A stretch of 64,000 bases of DNA from Anaerolineae bacterium (GCA_023382535.1 JAHDWA010000047.1:1-64000), one strand, 5' to 3'; positions 48,818 to 59,283 are shown, counted from the stretch's first letter. The notes: generated by a model not told the origin, from the letters alone. Numbers and translations are program-made.

Positions 48818-49567
48818 ATGCCTGAGCTTTTAGAAAAGCAAGATGTCCTGACCCGCATGCACGAGGACATCGGGCGGGCGTTAGAGAAGCCCGCCGCAGA
48901 GCGGCACTGGGTCATGGTCATTGACCTGGGCAAGTGTATCGGCTGCCACGCCTGCACCGTGGCCTGCGTGGCCGAAAACAAGCTGCCGCCCGGGGTGGTC
49001 TACCGCCCGGTGCTGGATGAAGAATTTGGCGAATATCCCCATGTCACCCGCCGTTTTCTCCCCCGGCCCTGCATGCAGTGCGAGGAGCCGCCCTGTGTGC
49101 CGGTTTGCCCGGTCAACGCCACCTATCCCAACGAGGATGGGATCGTGGTCATTGATTACGATCAGTGCATCGGCTGCCGTTACTGTATCACCGCTTGTCC
49201 CTACGCCGCCCGAACTTTTGACTTTGGTAAAACCTACACGGCGGGCACGCCCAACGGCTCGCAGGTGTTACTGGGCCAGGCGGAAGCTGGGGCGTATGAA
49301 CGAACCGGCAACTACGAATACGGAGAGCTGCGTGAGCGGCGCGGCGAGGAGTCGCCCATCGGCAATGTGCGCAAGTGCCACTTCTGCCTGCACCGCCTGG
49401 CCGAAGGAATGCTGCCCAGTTGCGTCACTACCTGTGTCGGGCGGGCCACTTATTTTGGCGACGCCAACGACCCCGACAGCCTGGTGGCCGAATTGATTGC
49501 CAAACCCAATGTGATGCGGCTCAAGGAAGAACTGGGCACCAAGCCGCGGGTCTATTACTTAACGTAA
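48818..49567 (+). CDS. Four-cluster Fe-S electron-transfer subunit (TtrB/SrdB-like)
   Basis: 249 residues with four [4Fe-4S] motifs: [38 protein letters not shown] and a last site [20 protein letters not shown]. This is the usual small subunit of DMSO-reductase-family complexes. No signal peptide is present; in such complexes it is co-exported with the Tat-tagged catalytic subunit. It passes electrons from the NrfD-type subunit to the molybdopterin subunit. AGGAGGT precedes the start. The order B-C-A matches ttrBCA and srdBCA. Confidence 0.92.
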   Translation: MPELLEKQDVLTRMHEDIGRALEKPAAERHWVMVIDLGKCIGCHACTVACVAENKLPPGVVYRPVLDEEFGEYPHVTRRFLPRPCMQCEEPPCVPVCPVNATYPNEDGIVVIDYDQCIGCRYCITACPYAARTFDFGKTYTAGTPNGSQVLLGQAEAGAYERTGNYEYGELRERRGEESPIGNVRKCHFCLHRLAEGMLPSCVTTCVGRATYFGDANDPDSLVAELIAKPNVMRLKEELGTKPRVYYLT

Positions 49568-49579
49568 AGGAGGATCACC

Positions 49580-50710
49580 ATGACTTTCAAACGGATTGCC
49601 TACGGCTTGAGTATTCTGGCCATCATATTTGGCGGGTGGGGTGTGTACGACCGGCTCGTTCACGGGCATGAAAACGCTGCCTATGGTTCCTACGTGGTTT
49701 GGGGCCTGTGGGTGGCGATGTATCTTTTCTTTGCCGGCGTCGCCGCCGGGTCGTTTATGGTGGCTACCCTGGATCTGTTGTTCCAAATCAAGATCTTTCG
49801 AAATACCGGACGGCTGGCTTTGTGGGTAGGGCTGATCAGCCTGGGCGCGGGCCTGCTGCAAATCTGGCTCGACCTGGGCCACATGTGGCGCATCTGGAAG
49901 ATTTATGTGCAGGGTAACATCACCTCGGTGATGGGCCAGATGGTCTGGGGGTACACCCTGTTTGGACTGTTGCTGGCGGCCTCGCTCTATCTGGCCATCC
50001 GCCAGCCGGAGAGCAAAATCCTGCGGGTTTTGATGATCATCGGTCTACCCCTGTCGCTGTTTGTCAGCGGCGCGGTGGGGGCGCTGTTAGGCGTGCAGGC
50101 CAGCCGGCCTTTCTGGCACGTGGGGCTGCTGCCGGTCCAGTTTCCGGTCTTCTCCCTGGCTTCGGGCGTGGCGGCCATGCTGGCTGTGTTGGGTTTGTTT
50201 GGCCGGCGCGATGATCCCAACCGCGCCCAGCAGTTGTGGGTGCTGTCGTTAGCCACGGTCGGGCTGGCTCTCATCAAATTATACTTCCTGTGGGCCGATT
50301 TTTCTCAAAGCTACTACGGCAACGTGCCCCAGAATATCGAAGCGGTTAACGCCGTGTTGTTTGGGCCGTATTGGTGGGCTTTCTGGCTCATCCAAATTTT
50401 GCTCGGCACGCTGATCCCGGTGGTGGTCCTGGTGCAGCCCAATCTGGCCCGGCACAACGGTTGGGCCGGTTGGATGGGGGTCCTGGTACTGATTGGCTTT
50501 GCCTCGGCCCGGGCCAATATCGTTCTCCCGGCGCTGACCGTGCCGGAGCTGGATGCGCTGGTCACAGCCTTCTCCGGGCCGCATCTAACCTTTGAATATT
50601 TCCCTACGGCGATGGAGTGGGCCGTTACCCTGGGCAGCACCGGCCTGGCCGTGCTGGCCTTCCTGATTGGCAATGATTATCTGCCGCTGCGCGGCAAGGA
50701 GGTAGCCTGA
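49580..50710 (+). CDS. NrfD/PsrC-type quinol-oxidising membrane subunit (TtrC/SrdC-like)
   Basis: 376 residues with about nine to ten hydrophobic helices ([68 protein letters not shown]), the pattern of NrfD. It anchors the complex and takes electrons from menaquinol. AAGGAGGATC precedes the ATG, and it ends two bases before the catalytic subunit gene. The family carries no heme, so electron transfer goes straight to the Fe-S subunit. Confidence 0.9.
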   Translation: MTFKRIAYGLSILAIIFGGWGVYDRLVHGHENAAYGSYVVWGLWVAMYLFFAGVAAGSFMVATLDLLFQIKIFRNTGRLALWVGLISLGAGLLQIWLDLGHMWRIWKIYVQGNITSVMGQMVWGYTLFGLLLAASLYLAIRQPESKILRVLMIIGLPLSLFVSGAVGALLGVQASRPFWHVGLLPVQFPVFSLASGVAAMLAVLGLFGRRDDPNRAQQLWVLSLATVGLALIKLYFLWADFSQSYYGNVPQNIEAVNAVLFGPYWWAFWLIQILLGTLIPVVVLVQPNLARHNGWAGWMGVLVLIGFASARANIVLPALTVPELDALVTAFSGPHLTFEYFPTAMEWAVTLGSTGLAVLAFLIGNDYLPLRGKEVA

Positions 50711-50712
50711 CC

Positions 50713-53700
50713 ATGAAGAAGCAAGATACAGCTACGCAAAGGGTTGAACCCAACAACCCGCTGAATTCGGACCTGTCCCGGCGTAATTTTTTGAAAGCCT
50801 CGGCGGCGGTCGGCGGCGCAACGGCCCTGTTGGGCGGCGTCCCGCTGACACTGCGGCTGGTCGAGCAGGCCAGAGCGGAAAGCAGCGCTCAATCCAACCT
50901 GGCCGGGGGCTTTTATGAGAGCCAGCCGGAGAACCAGATACAGAGCGTTTGCCTGCAATGCAACACCGGCTGCGCCATCAAGGTCAAACTGCTGGATGGC
51001 CTGGCGGTTAAGATTGACGGCAATCCTTACAGTCCGGTGACCATGTGGCCCCATTTACCCTACGCCACCCCGGTCAAAGAGACGGCCACAACCGAAGGCG
51101 GCATCTGCCCCAAGGGCCAGGCCGGGATTCAATCGGCCTACGACCCTTACCGTATCCGCCGGGTCTTAAAACGGGCCGGTAAACGGGGCGAACAGAAGTG
51201 GGAAAGCATCCCCTTTGAGCAGGCCATTGAGGAAATTGTCAACGGTGGGAGTTTTGCCGACGGCTCGACCAGCCCCGGCTTGAACGAACTCTACGCTCTG
51301 CGCGATGCCAAATTGTTTAAAGAAATGGCTGCGGCGATAGAGGCCATCCTGGCCGAAAAGGACAAGGACAAGAAAAAGACCCTGCTGGACGAGTTCAAAA
51401 CCACCTACGCCGACTATAAGGACCTGTTCATTGACTTTGAGCATCCCGACCTGGGACCGAAGAACAACCAGTTCACCTTTGCCTGGGGCCGGCTCAAGGA
51501 CGGCCGGGGCGAGTTCATTAAACGCTTCGCCGGCGACGCCTTTGGCTCGGTCAACGCCCACGGCCACACTACTGTCTGCCAGGGGTCGCTCTACTTTACC
51601 GGCAAGGCCATGAGCGAGCAGTTTGTGGAGGGCAAATGGAGCGGCGGCGAAAAGTTCTACTGGCAGGCCGACCTGGCCAACGCCGAGTTTGCCATCCTGG
51701 TCGGCAACAATGTATTTGAAGGCGGCTACGGCCCGCCCTATCGCGCCCAAAAAGTAACTGAAGGCTTGGCCGACGGCCGGCTGAAGTACGTGGTCATTGA
51801 CCCGCGCCTGGGCAAGACCGGGGCCAAAGCCTGGAAGTGGCTGCCCAACAAGCCCGGTACCGAGGCGGCCATCGCCCTGGCCTTGATCCAACTGGTCATC
51901 GCCAACGAAAAGTACAACAAAGGTTACCTGGAGAACGCCAACAAAGCCGCGGCCGATGCCGACGGTGAACCCAACTACTGCAACGCCGCCTGGCTGGTCA
52001 AGCTGGACGAGCACGGCCCCGGCAAGCTCCTGCGCGGCTCCGACCTGGGACTGGAGTTGGAGGAACGGGAAAAAGCCGACGGCTCCGGCACGTGGAAGTT
52101 TGACCCCTTCATAGTGATGAAAGAAGGTGAACTCATTCCCTTCGACCCCAACGACACCGAAAACCCGGTCGAGGGTGATCTGTTGGTGGACGCCGAAGTA
52201 GATGGGGTGGACAAAGAGGGCAGTGCCATCAAGATCAAGGTCAAGAGCGGCCTGCAAGTCCTCTTCGACAGCGCCAGCGAGCACACCGTCGAAGAGTGGG
52301 CCGAGATTGCGGGTGTATCCGCCCGCGACCTGGCTGAAATCGCCCAGGAATTTACCCGCCACGGGCGCAAAGCCTCGGCCGACATTCACCGGGGCGTCAG
52401 CCAGCACACCAACGGCTACTACAACGTCCAGGCCTGGAATGACCTCAACCTGCTGATCGGCAACTACGACTACCAGGGCGGCATGACCGTGGCCAAAGCC
52501 TACGACCAGAACGGGGCCAAGGAAGGCCAGCCCTACCCCATCGCCAAGATGATCGAAGGCAGCCTCAAGAAATTCGGCGTGGATCTCATCCGTTCGCAGG
52601 TCAAATACGATGCCAGCACGATCTTTGCCGATTACCCGGCCAAGCGGCCCTGGTATCCCCTGGCCACCGATATTTACCAGGAGATTGTGCCTTCCATCGG
52701 CGACGCCTACCCCTACCCCACGAAAGCCCTGTTCCTGTATATGGGGTCGCCGGTCTATGCGCTGCCGGCGGGCCACACCAACATCGAGGTTCTCAAGGAC
52801 CCGGCCAAACTGCCGCTCTTTGTCACCTTCGACATCACCATCGGCGAGACTTCCATGTACGCCGACTACATCATCCCCGACCTGAGCTTCCTGGAGCGCT
52901 GGGAATTCCACAAATCCCATCCCTCGATCATCGCCAAGAACGCGCCCATCCGCCAGCCGGCTATCGCTCCGATGACGGAGACGGTCAAGGTGTTTGGGAT
53001 TGAGCAGCCGCTCGGCCTGGAAAGCTTTCTGCTGGCGGTTGCCGAGAAGATGGAACTGCCCGGCTTTGGGCCAAACGGGTTTGGCGAAGGGCTGCCATTT
53101 GTCCGCCAGGAAGACCTGTATATCAAGCAGGCGGCTAACGTGGCTGCCGGCGAAAAGCCGGAACTGGCCGACGCCGTGCCCGAAGCCGATGATGCCGAAG
53201 TGGAGCTGTTTATGCAAGCCCGGCGGCATCTGCCCAAGACGGTCTTCGATGTGGACGCCTGGAAAGCCGCCATCGGCAACGATGAAAGTATGTGGCGGCG
53301 GGTCGTTTATGTCCTGAACCGGGGCGGCCGCTTCCAGGATTACGCCAAGTTGTTTGATGGCGAGAAGCTGGCCAACAAATACGGCAAATATCTGAGCCTG
53401 TACTGCGAGAAGACCTACGACAGCAAGAACAGCATGACCGGCGAGCATTTTTCCGGTGTGACCCGTTACTTTGAGCCAGGCCAGGACGCCCTGGGCAACA
53501 ACGTGGCCGTCGCCGACGAGGCCGAAGGATATGGCATGACCCTGATCACCTATCGCACCATCGTCCAGACCAAGAGCCGCACTGCCGGCAACTACTGGCT
53601 CAAGGCCGTCGAGCCAAGCAACTATTTGATTATCAACAGCCAGGACGCTCGCGCTTTGGGCCTGCAAAACGGTGACCATGTCAGGATCGTGTCCAAAACC

Positions 53701-54018
53701 AACCCGGATGGGGTCTGGGATTTGGGCAACGGCCAGACGGTACCCATGGAGGGCGCGGTCCAGGTTATCGAGGGGCTGCGGCCCGGCGTGGTCGGCTTCA
53801 GCCTGGGCTTCGGTCACTGGGCCTACGGGGCCCGGGAGGTGGTGATTGACGGGCAGACCATCGCCAGTGATGCCATCCGGGCTACCGGCCTGCACGCCAA
53901 CGCGGCCATGCGCACCGACACCCACAACCCCAACACCTGCCTGCGCGACCTGGTCGGCGGCTCGGCAGTCTTTTACGACAGCCGGGTCAAGCTGGTCAAG
54001 GTCGGCGGCACGGTGTGA
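50713..54018 (+). CDS. Tat-exported molybdopterin oxidoreductase, catalytic subunit (TtrA/SrdA-like)
   Basis: 1101 residues. The Tat signal is [14 protein letters not shown] (22-35). The proximal [4Fe-4S] site is Cys80-x2-Cys83-x3-Cys87...Cys132 ([23 protein letters not shown]). The molybdenum ligand is a cysteine, Cys289, in [13 protein letters not shown], as in TtrA, PsrA and ArrA. Length is close to tetrathionate reductase TtrA (about 1020) and selenate reductase SrdA (about 1100) and exceeds ArrA (about 850). Insertions of charged residues (215-235, 440-520) account for this. It reduces an oxyanion outside the membrane using menaquinol. Tetrathionate, selenate and arsenate are all possible. 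Confidence 0.9.
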   Translation: MKKQDTATQRVEPNNPLNSDLSRRNFLKASAAVGGATALLGGVPLTLRLVEQARAESSAQSNLAGGFYESQPENQIQSVCLQCNTGCAIKVKLLDGLAVKIDGNPYSPVTMWPHLPYATPVKETATTEGGICPKGQAGIQSAYDPYRIRRVLKRAGKRGEQKWESIPFEQAIEEIVNGGSFADGSTSPGLNELYALRDAKLFKEMAAAIEAILAEKDKDKKKTLLDEFKTTYADYKDLFIDFEHPDLGPKNNQFTFAWGRLKDGRGEFIKRFAGDAFGSVNAHGHTTVCQGSLYFTGKAMSEQFVEGKWSGGEKFYWQADLANAEFAILVGNNVFEGGYGPPYRAQKVTEGLADGRLKYVVIDPRLGKTGAKAWKWLPNKPGTEAAIALALIQLVIANEKYNKGYLENANKAAADADGEPNYCNAAWLVKLDEHGPGKLLRGSDLGLELEEREKADGSGTWKFDPFIVMKEGELIPFDPNDTENPVEGDLLVDAEVDGVDKEGSAIKIKVKSGLQVLFDSASEHTVEEWAEIAGVSARDLAEIAQEFTRHGRKASADIHRGVSQHTNGYYNVQAWNDLNLLIGNYDYQGGMTVAKAYDQNGAKEGQPYPIAKMIEGSLKKFGVDLIRSQVKYDASTIFADYPAKRPWYPLATDIYQEIVPSIGDAYPYPTKALFLYMGSPVYALPAGHTNIEVLKDPAKLPLFVTFDITIGETSMYADYIIPDLSFLERWEFHKSHPSIIAKNAPIRQPAIAPMTETVKVFGIEQPLGLESFLLAVAEKMELPGFGPNGFGEGLPFVRQEDLYIKQAANVAAGEKPELADAVPEADDAEVELFMQARRHLPKTVFDVDAWKAAIGNDESMWRRVVYVLNRGGRFQDYAKLFDGEKLANKYGKYLSLYCEKTYDSKNSMTGEHFSGVTRYFEPGQDALGNNVAVADEAEGYGMTLITYRTIVQTKSRTAGNYWLKAVEPSNYLIINSQDARALGLQNGDHVRIVSKTNPDGVWDLGNGQTVPMEGAVQVIEGLRPGVVGFSLGFGHWAYGAREVVIDGQTIASDAIRATGLHANAAMRTDTHNPNTCLRDLVGGSAVFYDSRVKLVKVGGTV

Positions 54019-54064
54019 GGGTAACATTGTCGGACTTGAGAAACTAGAAATCAATTTTGTCTCG

Positions 54065-54094
54065 GGAGTCCAGAAGTCATTCTGGACTCCTTTT
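54065..54094 (+). terminator. Intrinsic terminator after the molybdoenzyme gene
   Basis: GGAGTCCAGAA (54065-54075) pairs perfectly with TTCTGGACTCC (54080-54090) around a GTCA loop, then TTTT. This 11-bp stem is the clearest terminator in the window and ends the B-C-A operon, perhaps with read-through into the cytochrome gene. Confidence 0.88.
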
Positions 54095-54126
54095 AGCGAA
54101 CAGCGGAAACACGTGGGAGGCCGGTT

Positions 54127-54504
54127 ATGCGTCGTTATGGTTGGTTAGCGGGATTGGTGTTGATCATTGGGCTGGGCTGGTTTTTCTTTAACCCGCCCCG
54201 CTTTTGGCTCAATATGACTAAATCAGTTGACCCAACCCCAGGGGCTGGGGCGCAGTTGATCGTCCAATATGATTGCCGCAGTTGCCATCAAATTGGCGGA
54301 GAGGGGGCTTTGAAAGCGCCCAACCTAAACGGTATTACCCAACGGATTAGCGACCCGGCCCAGGTGACACTACGGCTGTGGTTACAAAATCCCAGAGCGG
54401 TTAAGGGCAATACTGCCATGCCCAATTTTCATCTGTCGGATAGCGAGATTGAGGCTATTATTGTCTATCTGACCCAAGTAGACAGTCAGGGCCAAACCCG
54501 TTAA
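54127..54504 (+). CDS. Membrane-anchored monoheme cytochrome c
   Basis: 125 residues. An uncleaved N-terminal membrane helix (5-22) is followed by a cytochrome c domain with Cys50-Arg-Ser-Cys53-His54 and probable axial Met98 ([21 protein letters not shown]). It faces outward. It lies after the terminator but in the same direction, with GGGAGG upstream, and may exchange electrons with the molybdoenzyme or with a terminal oxidase. If it is the electron acceptor, the complex could also run in the oxidising direction. Confidence 0.9.
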   Translation: MRRYGWLAGLVLIIGLGWFFFNPPRFWLNMTKSVDPTPGAGAQLIVQYDCRSCHQIGGEGALKAPNLNGITQRISDPAQVTLRLWLQNPRAVKGNTAMPNFHLSDSEIEAIIVYLTQVDSQGQTR

Positions 54505-54523
54505 AATGGAAGAGGATAAATCT

Positions 54524-55186
54524 ATGCCTACGTTTGAAGAATTACTCTATCAGTCGGCGGTGCTGCACCAACACCTTTGCCCCCGCCAGGTTTTGGGCGT
54601 GCGGATGGGGCTGGCGGCCGGGCGATGGTTAGGGCTAGAGGTGCCCCAAGCCGAAAAGCGCATCCTGACCATCGTCGAAACCGACGGCTGCCTGATTGAT
54701 GGCCTGGCCGTTGCTACCGGCTGCCGGGTGGGCCGGCGGACCATGCGGGTATTGGATTTTGGTAAAGTCGCCGCTACCTTTGTTGATACTCAAACCGGCC
54801 GGGCGGTACGGATTGCGCCCAGCGCCAGCACCCGAAAACGGGCGAAGGATTATGCGCCAGAGGCTCAGAATCGCTGGGAAGGTTATCTGCTGGGCTACCA
54901 GCGTATGCCCGAGGCTGAATTGCTAGACATCCAGGAAGTGGTGCTGACCGGATCGGTGGAAAAAATCTTGAGCAAAGATGGTTACCGGGTAAACTGCGAA
55001 ATCTGCGGCGAGGAGATCATCAACGAGCGGGAAGTTATCCGGGACGGCTCGATCCTGTGCCGCTCCTGCGCCGGAGCGCGGTATTATTGTCTTATGGATG
55101 CGCCAATCGCTGTACCGGCGGCCAATTTTCTTGAATTAGCCCTGGCCGAGATTCCTTTGGCCCAAATTCAAACCAATCACCTTTGA
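54524..55186 (+). CDS. FmdE-family protein with C-terminal zinc ribbon (second copy)
   Basis: 220 residues from the ATG at 54524 (GAGG upstream; an ATG at 54506 lies before that site). The FmdE domain shows LHQHLCPRQVLGVRMG, ETDGCLIDGLAVATGCRVGRRTM, and the C-terminal ribbon is CEICGEEI...CRSCAG. Its presence directly behind a molybdoenzyme supports the idea that FmdE-type proteins serve molybdenum enzymes. It is longer at the C-terminus than the copy at 9234 by about 30 residues, ending in a helix. Confidence 0.86.
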   Translation: MPTFEELLYQSAVLHQHLCPRQVLGVRMGLAAGRWLGLEVPQAEKRILTIVETDGCLIDGLAVATGCRVGRRTMRVLDFGKVAATFVDTQTGRAVRIAPSASTRKRAKDYAPEAQNRWEGYLLGYQRMPEAELLDIQEVVLTGSVEKILSKDGYRVNCEICGEEIINEREVIRDGSILCRSCAGARYYCLMDAPIAVPAANFLELALAEIPLAQIQTNHL

Positions 55187-55196
55187 GGAGACAAAA

Positions 55197-55511
55197 ATGA
55201 GCCAACTGCCGCAGCCTTATCTTGATTTTCAGCAGAAATATCCCGACATCTGGCAGGCCTACGACCAGCTCGGGGCAGCCGTTCACGCTGCCGGGCCGCT
55301 TGATGAAAAGAGCCGGGCTTTGGTTAAGCTGGCCCTGGCCATTGGCGGGCAGCGAGAAGGAGCCGTGCATGCTCACGTCCGCAAACTGGTCGAATTGGGC
55401 GTTAGCGCCGAGGAAATCCGGCAGGTAGCGCTTCTGGCGATTCCCACTCTGGGCTTTCCGACTACGATGGCCGCCTTGACCTGGATTGAGGATGTCTTGG
55501 GGTCGGCTTAA
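55197..55511 (+). CDS. Carboxymuconolactone decarboxylase-fold protein without CxxC
   Basis: 104 residues: LDEKSRALVKLALAIGGQREGAVHAHVRKLVELGVSAEEIRQVALLAIPTLGFPTTM, cited here as REGAVHAHVRKLVELG. The position of the AhpD CxxC is REGA, so a redox role like that of the AhpD-like protein at 17975 is unlikely, though the histidine is kept. It is expressed with FmdE and the polyferredoxin (GAGGAG site). Function unknown. Confidence 0.82.
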   Translation: MSQLPQPYLDFQQKYPDIWQAYDQLGAAVHAAGPLDEKSRALVKLALAIGGQREGAVHAHVRKLVELGVSAEEIRQVALLAIPTLGFPTTMAALTWIEDVLGSA

Positions 55512-55519
55512 AGGTCACT

Positions 55520-56773
55520 ATGCTTCCCTTGCCCCCCTTTGAGGGTCAGCCCGTTTCTCTTCAAGTCGAACAATGTCTGAATGGCCGGCACAAAGATGCT
55601 GGCTGTCGCCGCTGTGCCGACGCCTGTCCCGCTCAGGCGATTACACTGCATCCCCAGAATGACCGCTCTCCTCACGGCCCCTTGCTGCCCCGACTAAATG
55701 ATGAGGCGTGTGTTCGCTGCGGGTTATGCCTGCATGCTTGTCCCACCGATGTCTTTAGCCAGGCCAGCCCGCCGGAAGTCAAGTTCGCTCAGACGATTTC
55801 CAATTTGCCAGAGGCACCTCTGGCTTTAGCTTGTTTGCAGCATCCTGACCCGGCAGCAACTGGTGGGCCGGTGGCGGCAGTAGTTCGTCATCAACGCTGC
55901 CTGGCAGCACTCTCGCTTTCTCACCTCATTGACCTCAGTCATAACGGCCAGCGCAAGCTTTGGCTGGATGATACCCCTTGCGCTGGGTGCCCTATCGGAC
56001 ACGCCCAATCCTTTATCGTCCAGACAGCCGCCGCAACTAATCGCCTGCTCCAAGCTTTTGGTCGCCCCCCCGCTATCCACACTCGCTTGAGCCAGCCGGA
56101 CTTGTTAGCGGCAGAGACCAGTCCGAAGCCGTTATTGGAGGGCAACCAACCAAAGTTATCACGCCGGGGCCTCTTTAGCGCCCTGGGAAAAGTAACTCAG
56201 CCGGGGGAGCCACTCGTTGATCCTTCTTCACCGCCCGCCACCTCCGGGCCTGTGCCGGTAAGCCAGCGTCTGCCTCATCATCTGCCTCCCTCGCGCCAAC
56301 GGCTGCGTCAGCAGCTTGCTCATCTGGGTGAGCCGGTCAAGGAGTCCCTCGAGATAGCCGGACTTCCCTTTGCCAATGTCAAGATTGACGCCAAGGCCTG
56401 TTCCGCCTGTCGCTTGTGCGCTCGCTTCTGTCCGACCGAGGCGTTGTATTTTGTAGCCGATGCCGAAAGCTTTGGCATTTCTTTCAAAGCGGCTACTTGT
56501 CTGGATTGTGGGATTTGCGCAGTTGCTTGCCCTGAGGGTGTGGTAAGTTTTGAGGTACAGTTACCGGCAAAGGCGTTGATTGCCGATAAAACAGATTGGC
56601 TGGTCGTCGGTAATCTAGCTCTTTGCACCGGCTGTGGTGAACCAGTAGCCGTACGAGGCGATGAGGCTGGCAACCAGCCGCTTTGTTATAGTTGTCGTCA
56701 GAGGGGTGGCCCAATGCAGCCCTTAAAAGATACGGCTGGTCTAATGGCTGATTTGCTAAAGAAGACACTTTAA
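55520..56773 (+). CDS. Polyferredoxin (four [4Fe-4S] motifs) with C-terminal zinc ribbon
   Basis: 417 residues. The first cluster pair is at the N-terminus (GCRRCADACPAQ with an upstream EQC; CVRCGLCLHACPTDVF), and the second near 300-350 (CSACRLCARFCPTEAL; CLDCGICAVACPEGVV). Between them are TPCAGCPIGHA and a Pro-rich, basic linker. The end has CTGCGEPV...CYSCRQRGG, a zinc ribbon. No signal peptide, so it is cytoplasmic. It may feed electrons to cofactor maturation or link the quinone pool to reduced ferredoxin. It is the last gene of the respiratory island. Confidence 0.85.
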   Translation: MLPLPPFEGQPVSLQVEQCLNGRHKDAGCRRCADACPAQAITLHPQNDRSPHGPLLPRLNDEACVRCGLCLHACPTDVFSQASPPEVKFAQTISNLPEAPLALACLQHPDPAATGGPVAAVVRHQRCLAALSLSHLIDLSHNGQRKLWLDDTPCAGCPIGHAQSFIVQTAAATNRLLQAFGRPPAIHTRLSQPDLLAAETSPKPLLEGNQPKLSRRGLFSALGKVTQPGEPLVDPSSPPATSGPVPVSQRLPHHLPPSRQRLRQQLAHLGEPVKESLEIAGLPFANVKIDAKACSACRLCARFCPTEALYFVADAESFGISFKAATCLDCGICAVACPEGVVSFEVQLPAKALIADKTDWLVVGNLALCTGCGEPVAVRGDEAGNQPLCYSCRQRGGPMQPLKDTAGLMADLLKKTL

Positions 56774-56890
56774 GAATCGCTGTCGGTACTTAATGAGATA
56801 TGAGCCTATCAAACCCAGTGCTCTTCCGAGGGCCATGTTCTCTTACGTGTAACCTTTCCTCTGGACTGTCTCCTAAAGTCCCCCTTTTAC

Positions 56891-56921
56891 CTGAGCAAAG
56901 CTTAACCTCAGGCAGTTTTTC
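56891..56921 (+). terminator. Possible terminator after the polyferredoxin gene
   Basis: CCTGAG (56891-56896) pairs with CTCAGG (56908-56913), then CAG and TTTTT. A 6-bp stem with an 11-nt loop is modest but well placed. Confidence 0.5.
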
Positions 56922-57049
56922 CTTTTTGACCTGTATCTCTGCTCGATCAATTGCCTGAGAAGTTTGCTGAATTACGGCGTGGACGAATGGGAGAGGCAGA
57001 TCGAGTTAGCCAAGCGTCTATTAATGGACTAATGTAGACGACACAAACA

Positions 57050-57337
57050 CTATTTTTGGCGCAGCTCAGCTAGACTTATCTCACCCAAGAGAACACTGAT
57101 CAACACTGGCAACTCATCCATGGAAAAACGGCGTAACATCGCTCCCAGCCAACTGCGCCGGACGCAGAATTTGAGTTTCAGCCAGCGTCTCCCACCTGGC
57201 TCCGTCCGCTCTTGGGCGCAGAAAATCGGACCTAGTGAATCTAATTTCAAAAGAATTGCCAATAACAGTAACATGGGCGACAGTACCACCAACCCGGTGG
57301 CGCTGCCAGCTATATCAATGAGACGCATTAGCGGCAT
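57050..57337 (-). pseudogene. Internally deleted bacterial sugar transferase gene
   Basis: 95 codons. RLIDIAGSATGLVVLSPMLL is the N-terminal membrane segment and GPIFCAQERTEPGGRRWLKLKF the start of the catalytic part of undecaprenyl-phosphate sugar transferases, but the next 50 or so residues are missing and the frame resumes LRRFSMDELPVLISVLLGEISL. Cys residues replace conserved positions and the end is truncated. It marks a decayed polysaccharide locus. Confidence 0.75.
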
Positions 57338-57379
57338 TACTCATCTCCCGCAATTACCTCTTCTGTAGTCAAATCTACT

Positions 57380-57705
57380 TTTCCCAGCTACATACCTTTT
57401 AAGGCCGGAGGATGAATATTGGCCTGATAACCATTGGCCAGGGTTTGCACGATTGAGCGCGGAGTCAAAACGTGAACCAGCAGGTCATCAGGGCGAGGAA
57501 GATGTTCTCCATAACCCTCGGGCCGTCAAGCCAGCAAGGCATCCTTAAGAACGAGATAGGCTGTTTTCCAGCTTCCATAATGACGAAGCTACCTGGGGCA
57601 AGTTTGAAAGTCGTTCCGGGTAGGTTAACTTTTGTTTCCCAACGATTCGTTCCTGGTGCAAAGCAGCATCCAACTCATTCACAGATATACTTGTCCCCAG
57701 GCAAA
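57380..57705 (-). pseudogene. Decayed coding remnants beside the sugar transferase
   Basis: On the minus strand coding-like pieces occur in different frames: LTYPERLSNLPQVASSLWKL, then RPDDLLVHVLTPRSIVQTLA followed by a stop at about 57392. I do not recognise the family. Frame changes show it is no longer functional. The remaining DNA from 56774 to 57049 contains nothing I can support. Confidence 0.3.
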
Positions 57706-57737
57706 ATGGTTGATCTTGAGCAGGATTAGTCCTCTTT

Positions 57738-59143
57738 CACTATCTTTGCACTTTTCTAACTGAATATTGGAGGCATGGCCTCAATCCGAGGATAATAAGG
57801 TTTGCCGAGAACCACTATCCCGGAGGAGAACCATGCCCAAGCCAATTGTATGTCTATCGCTCGCCCTGTGCCAGTTTGCGGAAGTGTTCCGGCCCTGTTT
57901 CAGTCAACGCCAGTGGAAGTACTTTGTGATCGTACTACTGGGCTTGATTGAATGTGAGGGGCGGCGAACCCTGAGCGGATTGCTGAGCACGGTGGGCGAA
58001 AAGGTAAGTATATGCGACTTGTCCCGCTTCTTTAGTCGCTGGCAGTGGTCGGCGAGGGAGGTGGCACAGCGGTGGTTAGCCCGCTTTCGTGAGCAGATGC
58101 AGCCGCAGGTGGCAGCCGAGCATCAGCGTCAACAAGCCCAACGAACCAAACGCCGAGGTCGTTACCGCGCAACCGTGGTGACAGGTTACTTGATTGGGGA
58201 CGACTCGGTCTACGTGAAGCCCAAAGGGCGGCAGATGAAAGGCTTAGGCCGGCATTATGCCAGTAGCGAAGAGCGGGTAATGACGGGACATTGTCTGTTT
58301 AGCGGGTTGTATGTTTTGCTCGGGCGGCGCTGTCCCTTACAGCCACGCTTGTATCGGCAGAAAAAGGTGTGCGAGCAGGAAGGCGTCCCTTTTCAAAGTA
58401 AGATTGACTTGCTCGTGACCGAGATTGAGCAGTTTGAGCCGGTCGTGGGGACCCACACCCATCTGCTGATTGATAGCTGGTTTCATTGTCGGCAGGTCAG
58501 ACGAGCCGCCCAAAAGCGAGGCTGGGATGTCAGTGGGGCGCTGAAGAGTAACCGTAAACTACGCCAAATTGACGCCGATGGCAATCGAACTTGGCTCACT
58601 CTGGCCGATTATGCCGCTCAACTTAAGTCAGACGACTGGCAAGAGGCGGTTTGGCCCTCCCAAGAGGGTGACCGACCGGTCTATGTCCACGCGGTTAAAA
58701 CCTGGATCCGCAAGTTGGGACCCACCCTGCTGCTCATCCCCTGTCACGACCGCGACAACCCCGGCAAGTCCATTCGTTACTGGGGCTCAACTCTGGTTGA
58801 GGCCGAACCGCAAACGCTGATTAACCATTTAGCCGTGCGTTGGAACGTCGAGGTCTTGTTTGAAGATAATAAAGACCTCCTGGGAGCCGATCATTATCAA
58901 CTCATGAGCGCCGAAGCCATCCTCCGTTTCTGGACCCTGATCGCTTGCCTGGGCTATTTCCTGGATGAACAAAAAGCCCTGCGGCCCGACTGTACGACTT
59001 GGGGTGAGGTACGCCGTGCCCTACAAAAGGAGCAGCAGGTCAATCTCCTGACCTGGTTGGAGGCCCAGTTCAAGGCCGGTCTATCGGTCGAGCAAATCAC
59101 TACCCAATTGGCTATATTCAGTTCTTAAAGTGCAAAGATAGTG
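57738..59143 (+). mobile_element. IS701/IS4-like insertion sequence with terminal inverted repeats
   Basis: The left end (57738-57767) begins CACTATCTTTGCACTTT and ends ACTGAATAT; the right end (59114-59143) is its inverted copy. Within 30 bp they agree at all but the four central positions (TCTA versus AAGA). One transposase gene fills the 1406-bp element, and its stop codon lies inside the right repeat. A target duplication is not clear: the flanks CTTT and CTTG share three bases. Confidence 0.88.
57833..59128 (+). CDS. IS701-like DDE transposase
   Basis: 431 residues from the ATG at 57833 (CGGAGGAG site). The N-terminal region (WKYFVIVLLGLIECEGRRTLSGL) and the DDE core, with Asp in YLIGDDSVYVKPKG, Asp in THLLIDSWFHCRQV and Glu in WNVEVLFEDNKDLLG, are complete. 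It cuts and pastes the element at its terminal repeats. The frame is intact, so the element may be active. Confidence 0.92.
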   Translation: MPKPIVCLSLALCQFAEVFRPCFSQRQWKYFVIVLLGLIECEGRRTLSGLLSTVGEKVSICDLSRFFSRWQWSAREVAQRWLARFREQMQPQVAAEHQRQQAQRTKRRGRYRATVVTGYLIGDDSVYVKPKGRQMKGLGRHYASSEERVMTGHCLFSGLYVLLGRRCPLQPRLYRQKKVCEQEGVPFQSKIDLLVTEIEQFEPVVGTHTHLLIDSWFHCRQVRRAAQKRGWDVSGALKSNRKLRQIDADGNRTWLTLADYAAQLKSDDWQEAVWPSQEGDRPVYVHAVKTWIRKLGPTLLLIPCHDRDNPGKSIRYWGSTLVEAEPQTLINHLAVRWNVEVLFEDNKDLLGADHYQLMSAEAILRFWTLIACLGYFLDEQKALRPDCTTWGEVRRALQKEQQVNLLTWLEAQFKAGLSVEQITTQLAIFSS

Positions 59144-59283
59144 CTTGTGTGTTTTTGAAAAGCAAACTCCTGTGAATAAACCATGGGTTTGACAAAAATA
59201 CCTCGGAAGAGCTTTCGGCCCAATTGTCACGCCTCAAGGATGAGAAGTTGAAGGTTATCCTGAGCTGCAATTAAGGTATCTTC

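Noticed and set aside
51166..54054. A 962-codon open frame on the minus strand
   Set aside because: It is an antisense shadow of the molybdopterin subunit gene, caused by high GC and strong codon bias. It has no family motifs and the plus strand is clearly coding.
57472..57729. An 85-codon plus-strand frame before the insertion sequence
   Set aside because: No domain, no ribosome site, and the minus strand shows decayed coding remnants in the same place.
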